Shown: positions 9,562-19,091, counted from the stretch's first letter. The stretch is 64,000 nucleotides of DNA from Pseudozobellia sp. WGM2 (GCF_017810075.1 NZ_JADNYK010000004.1:434001-498000), one strand, 5' to 3'. Made by a program: numbers and translations. The notes: generated by a model from the letters alone, not told the origin.

Positions 9562-12500
9562 TTAAAAAGAATTGATGACCAGCTCTATATTATGTTTACC
9601 AGGATTCAGCCGAATACTTTCAAAACCGGAGTTGACCTTCTTGCCGTTATGCCGAATTACATTATTGGCTAAAGCCTCAACCTCAAATTCCGCTACCATA
9701 TTGGCGGGTATCTCAATGGTATAGGTTTGTAACCTGTTGTTAACGTGCCTATATTCTCCTTTTATCGTTCCTTTTATAGTAGGCACCTCTATGCTACTTT
9801 CTTTTAGTTTGCCCATTTGAGGATTAATTCGGGCTACCGAATAACCCGGAGTTTTTGGAACAATACCCCAAAGCCCTCTCGGGATAATATTCGCCGGAAC
9901 AGCTCCCCAAGCATGGTTCCAATCGGCATTGGGTTTATATTTCATGTCCCATGCTTCCAATGTAATCGTAGAACCGATTCGGATCATATTGTACCAACTG
10001 CGATCAGAGGTCGAAGTCAATAACTCAAAAGCATAATCACCGGCCCCAGCTTCATAAAGTCCTTCCATCAAATATTGCGATCCATAAACGCTACAGGCCA
10101 TTCCCCTTGATTTAATATAATCTACTACGGAATTCTTCCTATTTTCTGGTACCAAACCGAATGCTAAGGGCATCATATTTGCGTGCACCGAAGAATGTGT
10201 AGAACCTTCCCCATCAACATAAGCACCAGTAGTATCATCAAATAACTTTTCATTGATCGCTTTCTTCGCCTTCAAGGCTCGTAACTTAAAATCGACCGCC
10301 TCTTCAGGCCTGTTCATCAGTTGTGCAAATTCGGCCATTATCAACATGTTCTTATAATAAAAACTGTTGACCACGGTATTATAAGGTTGAAAATCAAAAC
10401 CATCCCTTTCTCCTGTCACATTGGGGTCGCCACCCCAATTTGCGGGAGGCCAGTCAACAATATCTCTAAAAGTTTCTTCTAAATCATCAGGGAAGCCCAA
10501 TTTTTTCATAAGCTCTGGAGTCATCTTAGAAGAGGTAATCAAACCGTCTTCCCGAGCCAACTCATATAGCGTTTTATGTTTTAACTGGTCATAATACTTT
10601 TCAATCAGCTCGGTATTTCCCGTATACATATAATCAGCATAGAACATCAACGCCATGTGCTGCTGCCATTCGGTAGGCCAGGTCGGGTTTTCCATAAAAT
10701 ACTCTATCGTCTGGCGGGCAATGGCATATTCATTATCAGTGGTATAATGGCTCAATTGATTGAGATATGCGTCGGCCTCATAGGGTATGCGCTCTCGGTC
10801 TCCGTCTACATATAATCCATTAAAAGTCGTCGCCTTTATAGAGTACTTGCAAAGGTCCCACACTTGATTCAATATATCGTCAGAGCTAGAGAATGAACTT
10901 GAATCGTCTTCCCAATAACTGTGGAAAGCCAACTGGGTAAAGTTTTCTCTGGAAATCGTTTCTTCGACCCCATCTATTTCGGCATATCTAAAAGGCATTA
11001 ATACCGGAAAGCCTTCAGGAAGTGGTAACGCCTTACCGGGCAAGGTGTTTCGCTTGTTAGTTTTTACGGGAAGTTGGTATTCTGTCTGAACGGGATTTAC
11101 CGCCACTTCAATTTCTTGATACCGAATATGACTACGTTTCTCGGGCGTGCGGTTAATGCTTCCATTTTGCAACTGTTCACCTATTCTAAATGTCAGGGTA
11201 TGCGGATTTGTAGCCTTGTAAGTGAAGTTAAGGGTAGCAAAGGCCGCTTTTCCGAAATCAAGAAAATATTCTTTAGCTCGCTTTTCGAAAATGACAGGCT
11301 GTATGCTATCTATCTGAAAACTGTTGGCTGTAGTGATAACTTCGCTTGGGTCGGAAGCTAAAGTAAATCTTTGACTTTGTGAATATTTCGTAAGCCGGTT
11401 ATCCTCATCCCAAATGCGAACTTTCCAGTAATAGGTCTTTCCTTTTTCTAATGCATTACCATCGTGCTCGATATCGGTAGATTGATTGTTGCGAACTTGA
11501 CCGCTATTCCACACATCACCAATATTATTATCGATATTATCTTGTGAGGATGCGACCAATATTTGATAGGCACTTTGGGTTACAGCCCCTGACGGAACCT
11601 GCCAACCAAATTCAGGTTTTGAATCGAGAATCTCAACACCCGTAGGTTGACGAATAAATTCTACAATTAATTCAGAAGGGCCGTCAGAAAATGAATCGCT
11701 GTACTTTTGAACAAGTTCATTGGTCTTTTTTCGAAAGGCTTTCAGAACATCTACATGATTTTGACTTTTGGCCAAATTATCGATTTCCTGTGGGTCATTT
11801 TTTATGTGGTAAAGTTCTTCAAACGATTGGTCGTTTACGTATCTAAAATACTTCCAATCTTTTGTTCGAACACCTTCACTTGGTGGAATATGATCAAATT
11901 CCCATAGGTGTTCGATTAGCACCGTATCACGAGCTAAGCTTTTGGTTTCTTTTGATATCAAAGGTTTCAAACTTTTTCCCTGCCATTCCGCCGGCACTTC
12001 CAATCCCGCAAAATCAAGAATTGTTGAGGGAACGTCAACATTCATGGCCTGCTCTTTACTATCGTTCTGCTTTTTTAAACGAGGGTCATACACAATTAAG
12101 GGTACCCGTACCGAGTTGTCATACAACAACCATTTACCGGCCAACTGCCGTTCTCCCAGAAAATAGCCGTTGTCGCCCATCAAAATAATTATGGTATTCT
12201 TATCGAGACCTTTCTGCTTAAGCACATCTCGTATTTTGGCAATTTCATTGTCGATGCCCGATATCATTCGGTAATACCCCTTAACACTGTGTTGGTATTT
12301 TTCCGGAGTATCGTAACGCCAATGCCAACGCGTGCGATTAAAACCGTCTCGTACAAATTGGGGTTGCGCTTCGAAATATTTATCGTCTGCCAAATCAGGG
12401 TCGGGTATGGTCACCCCTTGCAACAACTTATCAGTTTCGGGTTGCCAGAAATACTGATCTTCTGCACCGTCATGTGCGTGTGGGGCGCTAAAGCTTAAAG

Positions 12501-13092
12501 ACAAACAGAACGGCTTTTCTTTAGAAGATTCTTTAATAAAATCGATGGCCTGTTGCCCCGTATAACGTGTTAAGTGAACTGTGTCTTTACCTAACTGTTT
12601 GTAGTAGTAGCCTCTTTTGTCTTTAAAAGCATTGTTTCTGTCATACGACTTATAATCGTCGAATTGTTGCTCAAGTCCGTCATACCTTACTCCATATTTG
12701 CCATAAAACCCTGTGTGATAACCGTTTTCCTTTAAAATTCGTGGGTAGGAGGTTTCCATATATGATTCTCGAATATTACCAGTCTGGAAGTTATAATTAT
12801 GGGTACGCTCATAAAGCCCCGTAAGAATGCTAGCCCTACTTGCGGCACAAATGGGAGTACTTACCATAGCGTTTTCGAAATAAGTGCCTTCTTTGGCTAA
12901 CTTATCCATCTCAGGGGTAGAAATCAACTTATTTCCCGCGTAGCCCAAAGCATCATGCCGCTGGTCATCGGTCAGAATAAATATGATATTCGGTCTTCTA
13001 TCGTCCTCTATATTTTGCGCAAAGGTGGCCCGATTTGATAAAAATGCGGTCAGTAACAACACCCCGTAAACAAACTTTTTATGTATTCCCAT
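9562..13092 (-). CDS. Sulfatase (S1) fused to GH78 alpha-L-rhamnosidase
   Basis: 1176 residues in one open frame. A signal peptide ([26 protein letters not shown]) is followed by a type I sulfatase to about residue 470. TDDQ (41-44) provides metal ligands, CAASR (82-86) is the C-x-A-x-R site whose Cys82 would become formylglycine, and [10 protein letters not shown] is a later metal-binding block. From about residue 480 ([15 protein letters not shown]) the protein is a GH78 rhamnosidase: first the beta-sandwich module, then the (alpha/alpha)6 barrel with [12 protein letters not shown] near residue 760. Fusions of this kind are known from marine Flavobacteria ulvan loci, where desulfation of a terminal rhamnose precedes its removal. 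First gene of a three-gene operon with GH105. The exact sulfatase subfamily cannot be decided by eye. Confidence 0.9.
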   Translation of the reverse strand: MGIHKKFVYGVLLLTAFLSNRATFAQNIEDDRRPNIIFILTDDQRHDALGYAGNKLISTPEMDKLAKEGTYFENAMVSTPICAASRASILTGLYERTHNYNFQTGNIRESYMETSYPRILKENGYHTGFYGKYGVRYDGLEQQFDDYKSYDRNNAFKDKRGYYYKQLGKDTVHLTRYTGQQAIDFIKESSKEKPFCLSLSFSAPHAHDGAEDQYFWQPETDKLLQGVTIPDPDLADDKYFEAQPQFVRDGFNRTRWHWRYDTPEKYQHSVKGYYRMISGIDNEIAKIRDVLKQKGLDKNTIIILMGDNGYFLGERQLAGKWLLYDNSVRVPLIVYDPRLKKQNDSKEQAMNVDVPSTILDFAGLEVPAEWQGKSLKPLISKETKSLARDTVLIEHLWEFDHIPPSEGVRTKDWKYFRYVNDQSFEELYHIKNDPQEIDNLAKSQNHVDVLKAFRKKTNELVQKYSDSFSDGPSELIVEFIRQPTGVEILDSKPEFGWQVPSGAVTQSAYQILVASSQDNIDNNIGDVWNSGQVRNNQSTDIEHDGNALEKGKTYYWKVRIWDEDNRLTKYSQSQRFTLASDPSEVITTANSFQIDSIQPVIFEKRAKEYFLDFGKAAFATLNFTYKATNPHTLTFRIGEQLQNGSINRTPEKRSHIRYQEIEVAVNPVQTEYQLPVKTNKRNTLPGKALPLPEGFPVLMPFRYAEIDGVEETISRENFTQLAFHSYWEDDSSSFSSSDDILNQVWDLCKYSIKATTFNGLYVDGDRERIPYEADAYLNQLSHYTTDNEYAIARQTIEYFMENPTWPTEWQQHMALMFYADYMYTGNTELIEKYYDQLKHKTLYELAREDGLITSSKMTPELMKKLGFPDDLEETFRDIVDWPPANWGGDPNVTGERDGFDFQPYNTVVNSFYYKNMLIMAEFAQLMNRPEEAVDFKLRALKAKKAINEKLFDDTTGAYVDGEGSTHSSVHANMMPLAFGLVPENRKNSVVDYIKSRGMACSVYGSQYLMEGLYEAGAGDYAFELLTSTSDRSWYNMIRIGSTITLEAWDMKYKPNADWNHAWGAVPANIIPRGLWGIVPKTPGYSVARINPQMGKLKESSIEVPTIKGTIKGEYRHVNNRLQTYTIEIPANMVAEFEVEALANNVIRHNGKKVNSGFESIRLNPGKHNIELVINSF

Positions 13093-13164
13093 TAATTCTC
13101 TTTTAAGAATCTGTTTTAAATTTAAGACCAGTTATCGAACTTAACCATTTACCGGTTTTCAGGT

Positions 13165-13187
13165 ATCCTGTACTGTCATGGACAAGC
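13165..13187. promoter_or_regulatory. Candidate regulator site shared with other intergenic regions
   Basis: ATCCTGTACTGT (13165-13176) next to ATGGACAAGC (13178-13187), 73 bases before the sulfatase/GH78 start. Both words recur at 18838-18857, where the 12-mer runs the same way as ATGGACAAGC only after reverse complementing. Related words lie upstream of the two susC genes. Function is inferred from recurrence only; the rest of 13093-13328 holds nothing recognisable. Confidence 0.35.
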
Positions 13188-13328
13188 ATAATCTACGCTT
13201 CTATGGTTTTCATTTTACCCGGATAATAAAAGTAAACAAACTGTTTATTGACTGACTCCTAGCTCTAAGACTTCATTTAAGAGCAAGAAGAGTTGCCTAC
13301 CCTAAGCAATGTAGAATACAGCCTATGG

Positions 13329-13997
13329 TCAACTATTTTGGTCAGCAAGTATGTTACTCATTTTTCTAATTTTATCTTGATGAGCACGCAAGGTTTCAAT
13401 ATTGGTCGTAAAAGTTCTTGTATTCATTAGATTGGGCAAAGAGATTTTTTTAGCAACAAATGATTTTGATGCTATCAGGGCGGGGTAGTTTAAAAGTAGA
13501 ATAAGCATTTGAATACCCTCTGGCCTTTTGGACACAAAACCGATTTTTTGAGCAGTTCTTTCATTCAACACATAAGTAGTGCCCTTAATTTGAACATCTG
13601 CTTTAATTTCATTCTTTTGAGCTAAAACTGAAAGCCCTCTTAAATATTCTGCCAAAACCAGATTCCTTCTTTTTGCTCCACTATCATTTTTAGACAGGGT
13701 AAAGTAATAGTCAAAAAGTGTACCCCCGTGTATGACTATCTGGTTGTTCTTCTCTTTTTCCGCCAATAGCAAATGTGAATAATATTTGAGCCGGCCTGAT
13801 TTCACCATTGATGGTGTATCTACAAACGATGCCAAAATGGAGAGAAGCATCCAAAAGCCTAAAGGCAAAAATAGAAAGAAGTCTGAAAAATGGAATAGAC
13901 AAAGGAGTAAGACTGTAACCGCAACAACTAAAAAGCCTAGTTTAAAATTTACTATTTTTCTCTCTTCTCTTGTCTTCTGATAATACCTATGTTGCAA
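13329..13997 (-). CDS. Unrecognised protein with two N-terminal membrane segments
   Basis: 222 residues; I do not recognise a family. Residues about 19-37 (FKLGFLVVAVTVLLLCLF) and 40-60 (SDFFLFLPLGFWMLLSIL) are two closely spaced hydrophobic helices. The remaining 160 residues are polar and would lie on one face of the membrane. There are no cysteine pairs or obvious catalytic motifs. It begins 13 bases after the LysR-type gene stop, so it is probably co-transcribed with that regulator. The C-terminal region is rich in Lys/Arg (RTFTTNIETLRAHQDKIRKM). Confidence 0.7.
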   Translation of the reverse strand: MQHRYYQKTREERKIVNFKLGFLVVAVTVLLLCLFHFSDFFLFLPLGFWMLLSILASFVDTPSMVKSGRLKYYSHLLLAEKEKNNQIVIHGGTLFDYYFTLSKNDSGAKRRNLVLAEYLRGLSVLAQKNEIKADVQIKGTTYVLNERTAQKIGFVSKRPEGIQMLILLLNYPALIASKSFVAKKISLPNLMNTRTFTTNIETLRAHQDKIRKMSNILADQNS

Positions 13998-14010
13998 AAT
14001 TAATTTGGTT

Positions 14011-14940
14011 TTAGAGTTTGTTTCCCATTCTGCTTTTGAAAATAGTCTTGATTGTATCTACCTCTTTTTTAAACTGCAAATCGGTTCGGGTTGCAAAATA
14101 CAGAGTATTGTCAACCACCACTTCGCCCTTCCAGATTAATTTAAGTTGTTTCTCTCGCAACTCGTTTTCTACTAAAAAGTCAGGCACTACAGCCAAACCT
14201 TCATTCCCCCTTAAACTTCGAATAACCGAACCTATATTCGGCAAAATATAATTAGGTTTAAAATTCGGTCGTTTTTTAAAATTATCGAACCAAAAACGGT
14301 TAAAGTGATGCATTTCATTAGAGGCACTGTACCAAACATTACCTTTTAATACTTCTTCAAGAGCAATCATTTGCTTTGCGGATATTGATTTAGATATTTC
14401 TTCTATCTTAGTTTTGTAACCGGCCACCAAGACAATAGTTTCTTTGGAAAATGCTTCGTAATCTACCAAAGTAGTTTTATTGTTGACTTGGGGGGTAATG
14501 ACCAAATCTAATAGTCCGTTATTTAAATCTTTAATCAACTCTTTATGGTTCCCGAATTTTGCCACTAGATTAAAGGAGAAATGGGCAATTTCGGGTTCCA
14601 AAATAGCTTGAAATGTTTCTGTGCACATACCTATATGTACCGAGGGCACATGCTCTTTTGAGGTTTTTTTAAAATGTTGTTCGGCCTGCGCTAATTTTTC
14701 GAGAGGGTCGATAATAAAATTGTATAGCTGTTTGCCTTCTTCCGTAGGAATCATTTTTCGCGAGGTACGCTCGAAGAGTTTCCGTCCAACATAAGCTTCT
14801 AGTGCATTTAAATGAAGACTCACACCCGGCTGTGATGTATATAGCGATTGAGCCGCTTTGGTCAATGTGTTGTTATCATAAATTGCTACAAATGTGCGAT
14901 ACCATTCCAAGTTCACCATACTATAATTATTATTATGCAA
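14011..14940 (-). CDS. LysR-type transcriptional regulator
   Basis: 309 residues. The N-terminal winged helix-turn-helix is complete (WYRTFVAIYDNNTLTKAAQ, then TSQPGVSLHLNALE and RKLFERTSRKMIPTEEGK). A substrate-binding domain of the periplasmic-protein fold follows. An alternative start at MVNLEW (14919) would remove seven Asn-rich residues and fits the usual LysR beginning better; I kept the longer frame without strong evidence. It is divergent from the MdaB-like quinone reductase (start 15013), the classic arrangement for a LysR regulator and its target. An AT-rich palindrome lies between them. Confidence 0.9.
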   Translation of the reverse strand: MHNNNYSMVNLEWYRTFVAIYDNNTLTKAAQSLYTSQPGVSLHLNALEAYVGRKLFERTSRKMIPTEEGKQLYNFIIDPLEKLAQAEQHFKKTSKEHVPSVHIGMCTETFQAILEPEIAHFSFNLVAKFGNHKELIKDLNNGLLDLVITPQVNNKTTLVDYEAFSKETIVLVAGYKTKIEEISKSISAKQMIALEEVLKGNVWYSASNEMHHFNRFWFDNFKKRPNFKPNYILPNIGSVIRSLRGNEGLAVVPDFLVENELREKQLKLIWKGEVVVDNTLYFATRTDLQFKKEVDTIKTIFKSRMGNKL

Positions 14941-14944
14941 AAGT

Positions 14945-14963
14945 ATAATTTATATTATTTTTG
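14945..14963 (+). promoter_or_regulatory. Candidate LysR operator and mdaB promoter
   Basis: ATAAT-TTAT-ATTAT (14945-14958) is a perfect inverted repeat of T-N11-A character, as bound by LysR proteins. It overlaps TATTTTTG (14956-14963), an exact TAnnTTTG -7 box, 50 bases before the ATG at 15013. No clear -33 element is visible. Placement in a LysR/target divergent region supports it; AT-rich sequence makes chance palindromes common. Confidence 0.4.
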
Positions 14964-15012
14964 TAATAGTTAAATCTGTTATAGTTTTGTGCCGAAATCA
15001 ATTATAAGTAGT

Positions 15013-15618
15013 ATGAAAAACATTTTTATTTTAAATGGCGGCCATCAATTTGCACATTCCCCAGGCAGGTTCAATAAAACCTTATTAGAGTCGGATTTAA
15101 TATATTTTAAAAATAAAGGTTATGAAGTAAAAACTACACATGTTAGTGAAACATATGACCCCACTGAAGAGGTCGAAAAATTAAAATGGGCAGATTTAAT
15201 TATTTACCACACCCCTATTTGGTGGTTTCAATTGCCCTTTAAATTTAAAGAATATCTCGATAAGATTTTAACAGAAGGTAATGATAAGGGTATTTATGAC
15301 AACGATGGAAGAAGCCGAAGCAACCCTGCTATCAATTACGGTACAGGCGGAAAACTTCAGGGAAAAAAGTATATTCTAACCACAAGTTGGAATGCTCCAA
15401 AAGAAGCTTTTGAGTTGAAGGGTGAATTCTTCGACCAAACCAGTGTCGATGCTGGCCCTTTATTCGGATTTCATAAAATGAACCAATTTATCGGACTAGA
15501 ATCTCTAGCCACTCTACATTTTCATGACATAGAAAAAAATGCAGACGTACCTACTGAATTAAGCAGATACACTAAGTTTTTAGACCAGTATTTTAAGGTT
15601 GAGACAATTGAAGTATAA
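15013..15618 (+). CDS. mdaB: MdaB-like NAD(P)H quinone oxidoreductase (flavodoxin fold)
   Basis: 201 residues from the ATG at 15013; an in-frame GTG at 14989 is possible but lies close to the promoter box. The sequence follows E. coli MdaB closely: FILNGGHQFAHSPGRFN, WADLIIYHTPIWWFQLPFK, YLDKILTEG, GTGGKLQGKKYILTTSWNAP and FGFHKMNQFIG. MdaB is a soluble FAD enzyme that reduces quinones by two electrons, protecting against redox-cycling compounds. The divergent LysR gene is its probable regulator, likely responding to quinone or oxidative stress. It is probably monocistronic, as the next gene converges. Confidence 0.92.
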   Translation: MKNIFILNGGHQFAHSPGRFNKTLLESDLIYFKNKGYEVKTTHVSETYDPTEEVEKLKWADLIIYHTPIWWFQLPFKFKEYLDKILTEGNDKGIYDNDGRSRSNPAINYGTGGKLQGKKYILTTSWNAPKEAFELKGEFFDQTSVDAGPLFGFHKMNQFIGLESLATLHFHDIEKNADVPTELSRYTKFLDQYFKVETIEV

Positions 15619-15669
15619 AATGATGATTTAGATATAGAGCTCTTCAATTTGTCTGATTATGACAGAAAT

Positions 15670-16899
15670 TTAATAAAATTCAGTGGTTACTCTTTCAATT
15701 TTATTGGCCCACGTATTTTCCATGGCTCGTTCATAAGCCTTTCTCGCAGCTTTCTTTCTAAACTTTGGATTATTGTACATAAACTCTATGGCATCACCGA
15801 TATCTTTGGCGGTGCCATCGGTTGTAGTAGGGTTTATTTTTATACCGCATTCATCAGTTACTATGGTACGCATACCACTTATGTTCATGGTAATAATCGG
15901 CAATCCGAAGCCCATGGCCTCAGTGGCTTGAAGGCCTGCCGTATCTCTAAGCGGACAAAATAACATTACGTCAGCTTTTTCATACTCTTCGTGCATCTGC
16001 GAATAAGGCACCCACCCTAAATGTTCAATTTTAGAAGGATCTAACTTATATTTTTTAATCCACTCTGAAACTTTAGGCCCTTGTTCGCCATCACCTACAA
16101 TAACAAGCTTATAATTGACATCAGCAGACAGATAAGATAAGGCTTTAAGTGATAGTTCTAATCCTCTTCGAGGTATAAGCCTCCCTACCCAAAGTATTCT
16201 AAATTCTTCGTTGGAATCCTTTTCTTTGAACTGATTTTGTTCAAACTGAACCGGCAATGCCGAATCACTGACATAAAAACTTTTACCCTCTTTATAGTAT
16301 TTTGTAGATTCAAAGAGAGTTTGGGTCTCTTGATTTACCATTAATACCACATCTGCCTTTTTTAAGGTTCGAATTAATGAAGTATTGAAATGTACAAGAA
16401 ACTTTGACATATACTTTCTGATAATCTCAATAATCCAAGAAGAGCCGAAATACGGTTTAAAGATCGGTAAAGACATCTGACCCCCGCCGACAGGTCCAAA
16501 AATGATTTTACAGTTATCTAACCTATACAAACTACTACCCTGTTGAAAACTGCCATAACTCACATGATGAGCTATATCGAAGTGATGTTTTTCGTGCAAA
16601 TCTTTAATGATTTTAGAAGCCTTTCTCTTCCATAAAAAATAGTGCAGATATATAACCTTTTTAGAGTTGTTGAGCCAATTCTTGTCCGCAAAATCGTGAA
16701 GTTCAACAGATACGAAATGAAGGTTCTGAATTTCTAAAGCTTTTTTTTCTTTTAGACAGTCTTCTATATCCTCGACATTAGTTACACACCAAACTTCGAG
16801 GCCCTTTTTAGCTAGCCCAACGGCCCAAGACCATCCTACACAATATTCAGACCCCTTATAAGGTGAACAAGCATAGGCACTCAACACTACTTTTTTCAT
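15670..16899 (-). CDS. GT4 family glycosyltransferase
   Basis: 409 residues, no signal peptide; GT-B fold. The N-terminal domain begins VVLSAYACSPYKGSEYCVGW, a glycine-rich donor/acceptor loop seen in GT4 enzymes of capsule and exopolysaccharide clusters. FGPVGGGQ follows. The C-terminal domain has the donor-binding pattern WVGRLIPRRGLELSLKAL, HLGWVPYSQM and TEAMGFGLPIIT with the conserved Glu. Donor and acceptor cannot be inferred. It is isolated: no polymerase, flippase or other transferase flanks it. GDP-fucose made by gmd-fcl 9 kb away is a conceivable donor, but nothing links them directly. Confidence 0.88.
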   Translation of the reverse strand: MKKVVLSAYACSPYKGSEYCVGWSWAVGLAKKGLEVWCVTNVEDIEDCLKEKKALEIQNLHFVSVELHDFADKNWLNNSKKVIYLHYFLWKRKASKIIKDLHEKHHFDIAHHVSYGSFQQGSSLYRLDNCKIIFGPVGGGQMSLPIFKPYFGSSWIIEIIRKYMSKFLVHFNTSLIRTLKKADVVLMVNQETQTLFESTKYYKEGKSFYVSDSALPVQFEQNQFKEKDSNEEFRILWVGRLIPRRGLELSLKALSYLSADVNYKLVIVGDGEQGPKVSEWIKKYKLDPSKIEHLGWVPYSQMHEEYEKADVMLFCPLRDTAGLQATEAMGFGLPIITMNISGMRTIVTDECGIKINPTTTDGTAKDIGDAIEFMYNNPKFRKKAARKAYERAMENTWANKIERVTTEFY

Positions 16900-17249
16900 T
16901 CAGGTTTTTAGTTGGTTTGGAATATACTTCGACCTCATTGGTCAACTGAAAATCATTTTAATAGGTCTACAGTATAACGTCGATACAAAAGTATAAATTA
17001 TAAAATGAACACATTTAATGCAAAATGATGATTTCACTCTATAGTGGATGTATGTTTTTAAGAGCTATTACTAGAATTATGACTTAATACTTATCTTGAA
17101 AAAATGATTTGGTCGATACCAGATCTGATTTTATCGATTACCTTAAAAACTCCTACCCTATTTTTTAACAAAGACCTTATATTCGCGCGTAATAAATGAT
17201 TTGCCTTTTATTATGAATCGTTCACTTGAAAATAAATAAAGTTCCTCGT
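16900..17249. other. Divergent intergenic region with one candidate promoter box
   Basis: 350 bases between divergent genes. TACTTTTG on the minus strand (16993 down to 16986) matches TAnnTTTG and lies 87 bases before the glycosyltransferase start; no well-spaced -33 element is seen. No operator-like repeat, RNA gene or short coding frame was recognised in the remainder. Confidence 0.3.
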
Positions 17250-18317
17250 ATGAATTCAAAAACAGTGCAAGTTAAATACTGCTTGCTTGGGTATGGCTAT
17301 GCATCATTGATAGCATATGACAAATTAGTTGAGAATAATAATCATGATGATATTTTAATTTTAAAGAACAAGAACTTCTCACCTATTTTCACTTTAGACC
17401 ATGAGAATACTTCCTTTAGCCCCTTACCCATTTTTCCTGTTAAGGAGTCTGAACTGTACAATTCGAGTTTATTCGAAGGCGTTTCAAAACAAGAACCTAT
17501 CAGTGTCAGTTTCTCGGAGCTAACCAATTTTGACCACACAGAGTACGAGTTAAAAGAGGGATCACTTGCCGATTTCATGATAAAAAAGCAAGGGGTAGAC
17601 AAAAATTTATGCCTAGGGCTAAAACAATGGGGAGATACTATGTTTTCAAGACCCTTTAGTCAAGTTCAATCAAAAATTGCAAGGCATTATATATCTAAAA
17701 AAGGCAATACCCGAGTAGGTTACATTGATGGCAAATCGCTGTTCAAATATGCAGTTGACAAATTTGACCCCGAGGTTTTGGAATGTAATGGAGTAAACGA
17801 AATAAATATTGAAAAAAAGGAAATTTATACGGATGAATATACTATCAAATATGACAAATTAGTATCTACAATACCTTTTTCTATTTTACTCAAGCTTTGT
17901 AATCTAGAAAGTAATCATGATGATAGTTATGCAAGTGCCTTTTTCTATTTCTTTAAATATGAAGACGGTTTTAAGGAAAATCAGATTATTTACGATTGTG
18001 ATTTGAATTCCGATATTCTTCGCGTTTTTTCACTGACCGATAATTTCTTACTCACCCAGTTAAGAAGTGATAAATATGGGGAGATTCCTGTAGAAAAAAT
18101 TAGAGATAGGGTTTATGAGCTGGTTCCCGAAATTGAAAAATTAGAATTTGCCCAAGAACTTTATGTACCTATGGCTTACCCTCTAGAACTTATTTCAGGA
18201 GCCTCGACTTTAAAAAGTCTAGAAACTCTTAAAGGTAATGATGTAGTGCCTTTTGGCCGATTCGGTCAGTGGGAATATTCTGATTTACATGAATTAGATT
18301 GGACTCTCATCAATTAA
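17250..18317 (+). CDS. Divergent FAD/NAD(P)-binding protein, UDP-galactopyranose mutase/amine-oxidase-like
   Basis: 355 residues from the first ATG at 17250; a TTG 24 bases upstream is less likely. The start VKYCLLGYGYASLIAYDKL has the beta-turn-alpha shape of a dinucleotide-binding fold, but its loop is G-x-G-x-x-S instead of G-x-G-x-x-G. A middle DKLVSTIPFSILLKL resembles the flavin-contacting strand before the substrate domain. The end, VPFGRFGQWEYSDLHE, matches the GR(F/W)GxWxY motif found near the C-terminus of UDP-galactopyranose mutase-like and protoporphyrinogen-oxidase-like flavoproteins. It is therefore probably a flavoprotein of sugar or lipid modification, but cofactor binding may be altered. 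It has no operon partner. Family call moderate, function open. Confidence 0.6.
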   Translation: MNSKTVQVKYCLLGYGYASLIAYDKLVENNNHDDILILKNKNFSPIFTLDHENTSFSPLPIFPVKESELYNSSLFEGVSKQEPISVSFSELTNFDHTEYELKEGSLADFMIKKQGVDKNLCLGLKQWGDTMFSRPFSQVQSKIARHYISKKGNTRVGYIDGKSLFKYAVDKFDPEVLECNGVNEINIEKKEIYTDEYTIKYDKLVSTIPFSILLKLCNLESNHDDSYASAFFYFFKYEDGFKENQIIYDCDLNSDILRVFSLTDNFLLTQLRSDKYGEIPVEKIRDRVYELVPEIEKLEFAQELYVPMAYPLELISGASTLKSLETLKGNDVVPFGRFGQWEYSDLHELDWTLIN

Positions 18318-18387
18318 AATAAGGCACTCAACAAATACGTTAATAGACCAAACTCTTGAAACTTATTTAATCAGAATTTTCGCTTTT

Positions 18388-18639
18388 CTATTTTGGTAGC
18401 AGTCTTTTGCAACCAAAAAATGCAGAGAGACCACCCAGCAAAGCTCCGAGGGGTATAGTCACAAATAGAAAAATCCAGCCTACGGCTACATAGCCTCCTC
18501 CTTGTGAGGCACGGGCAGCATCTTGAGCATCTAAATATTCACAGATCCAAAAAAGGCCAAAGAAACCTAGCACACCACCAATTACTAGCCCTACAATGAT
18601 AATGGCAAACATTATTAAAATTCTAAGTGTTTTATCCAT
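18388..18639 (-). CDS. Small membrane protein, two transmembrane segments
   Basis: 83 residues from ATG at 18639. The frame stays open to 18765, but the extra 42 residues are polar and unlike a leader, so the internal start is preferred. Helix 1 is about residues 6-30 (RILIMFAIIIVGLVIGGVLG) and helix 2 about 53-75 (VGWIFLFVTIPLGALLGGL), both glycine rich, with an acidic loop EYLDAQDAARASQGGG between them. It ends CKRLLPK. No family is recognised. It converges with the flavoprotein-like gene. Confidence 0.6.
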   Translation of the reverse strand: MDKTLRILIMFAIIIVGLVIGGVLGFFGLFWICEYLDAQDAARASQGGGYVAVGWIFLFVTIPLGALLGGLSAFFGCKRLLPK

Positions 18640-18926
18640 TTTAATCGAGCTGGTACGTTTATTAACGACAATAATTTGAATGGATTGTATGTTGTCTATT
18701 ACTGAGATGTACGTTCTATCATAAAAGAGGTCTTCACATTTAGCAATCGCATTTTTCTTTCTCACGAATTAAATTGAATTCAAAACGCTAAAATTTCCGT
18801 TCGATTTAATCTTAACAAAATTTAAGGGCGCAGCAGTACAGTACAGGATGGACAAGCCACAAATTTAAACTAATATAGTACTTGAAAGGAGTGATACCCT
18901 TTTGAGTTGTTTGAGTTAGTTTAACG
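18640..18926. other. Gene-poor stretch upstream of a plus-strand terminator
   Basis: No convincing gene apart from the unlikely N-terminal extension noted for 18388. The shared regulatory word ACAGTACAGGATGGACAAGC sits at 18838-18857. AAAGG and CCTTT around 18889-18904 could form a second short hairpin just before the terminator at 18927. A small plus-strand RNA between about 18860 and 18960 is conceivable but unproven. Confidence 0.3.
18838..18857. promoter_or_regulatory. Second copy of the shared regulatory words
   Basis: ACAGTACAGGAT (18838-18849) is the reverse complement of the 12-mer at 13165, and ATGGACAAGC (18848-18857) is identical to 13178-13187. Both words are thus repeated in two intergenic regions, with the 12-mer inverted relative to the 10-mer. 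It lies 199 bases upstream of the small membrane protein gene. Confidence 0.35.
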
Positions 18927-18960
18927 AAAAGGGGCGAATGTTGTTATTTGTCCCTTTTTT
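18927..18960 (+). terminator. Intrinsic terminator hairpin, plus strand
   Basis: AAAAGGGGCGAAT (18927-18939) pairs with ATTTGTCCCTTTT (18946-18958) through two G-U pairs, with a 6-base loop and T's to 18960. It is oriented for plus-strand transcripts, yet the nearest upstream plus-strand gene ends at 18317. It may catch read-through or end an unannotated small RNA. Confidence 0.55.
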
Positions 18961-19026
18961 ACTTTTTAAAAGCTATAGATAATATTATAAATTACTCAAT
19001 TCTATAATAACCAACCCTTATATTTA

Positions 19027-19071
19027 AAAATCCCGATTGAAATGAGTTCATCATTTCAAAGTCGGGATTTT
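19027..19071 (-). terminator. Strong terminator of the susCD/oxidative sugar operon
   Basis: AAAATCCCGA (19027-19036) pairs with TCGGGATTTT (19062-19071), and TGAAATGA (19038-19045) with TCATTTCA (19051-19058), around a 5-base loop. The minus strand reads a T-run after the stem. It lies 21 bases beyond the stop of the last gene at 19092 and marks the end of the operon that begins at 34803. Confidence 0.85.
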
Positions 19072-19091
19072 CTTCTCTAAGTTAGTTACTC

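Noticed and set aside
9564-13092. Possibility that the sulfatase and GH78 parts are two genes joined by a sequence error
   Set aside because: The frame is continuous through the junction near residue 480 with a plausible linker, and similar fusions are known in marine Flavobacteria, so a true fusion is more likely.
14989-15012. GTG at 14989 as the start of the MdaB-like protein
   Set aside because: The ATG at 15013 gives an N-terminus that matches the family directly, and the GTG lies only 26 bases from the candidate -7 box.
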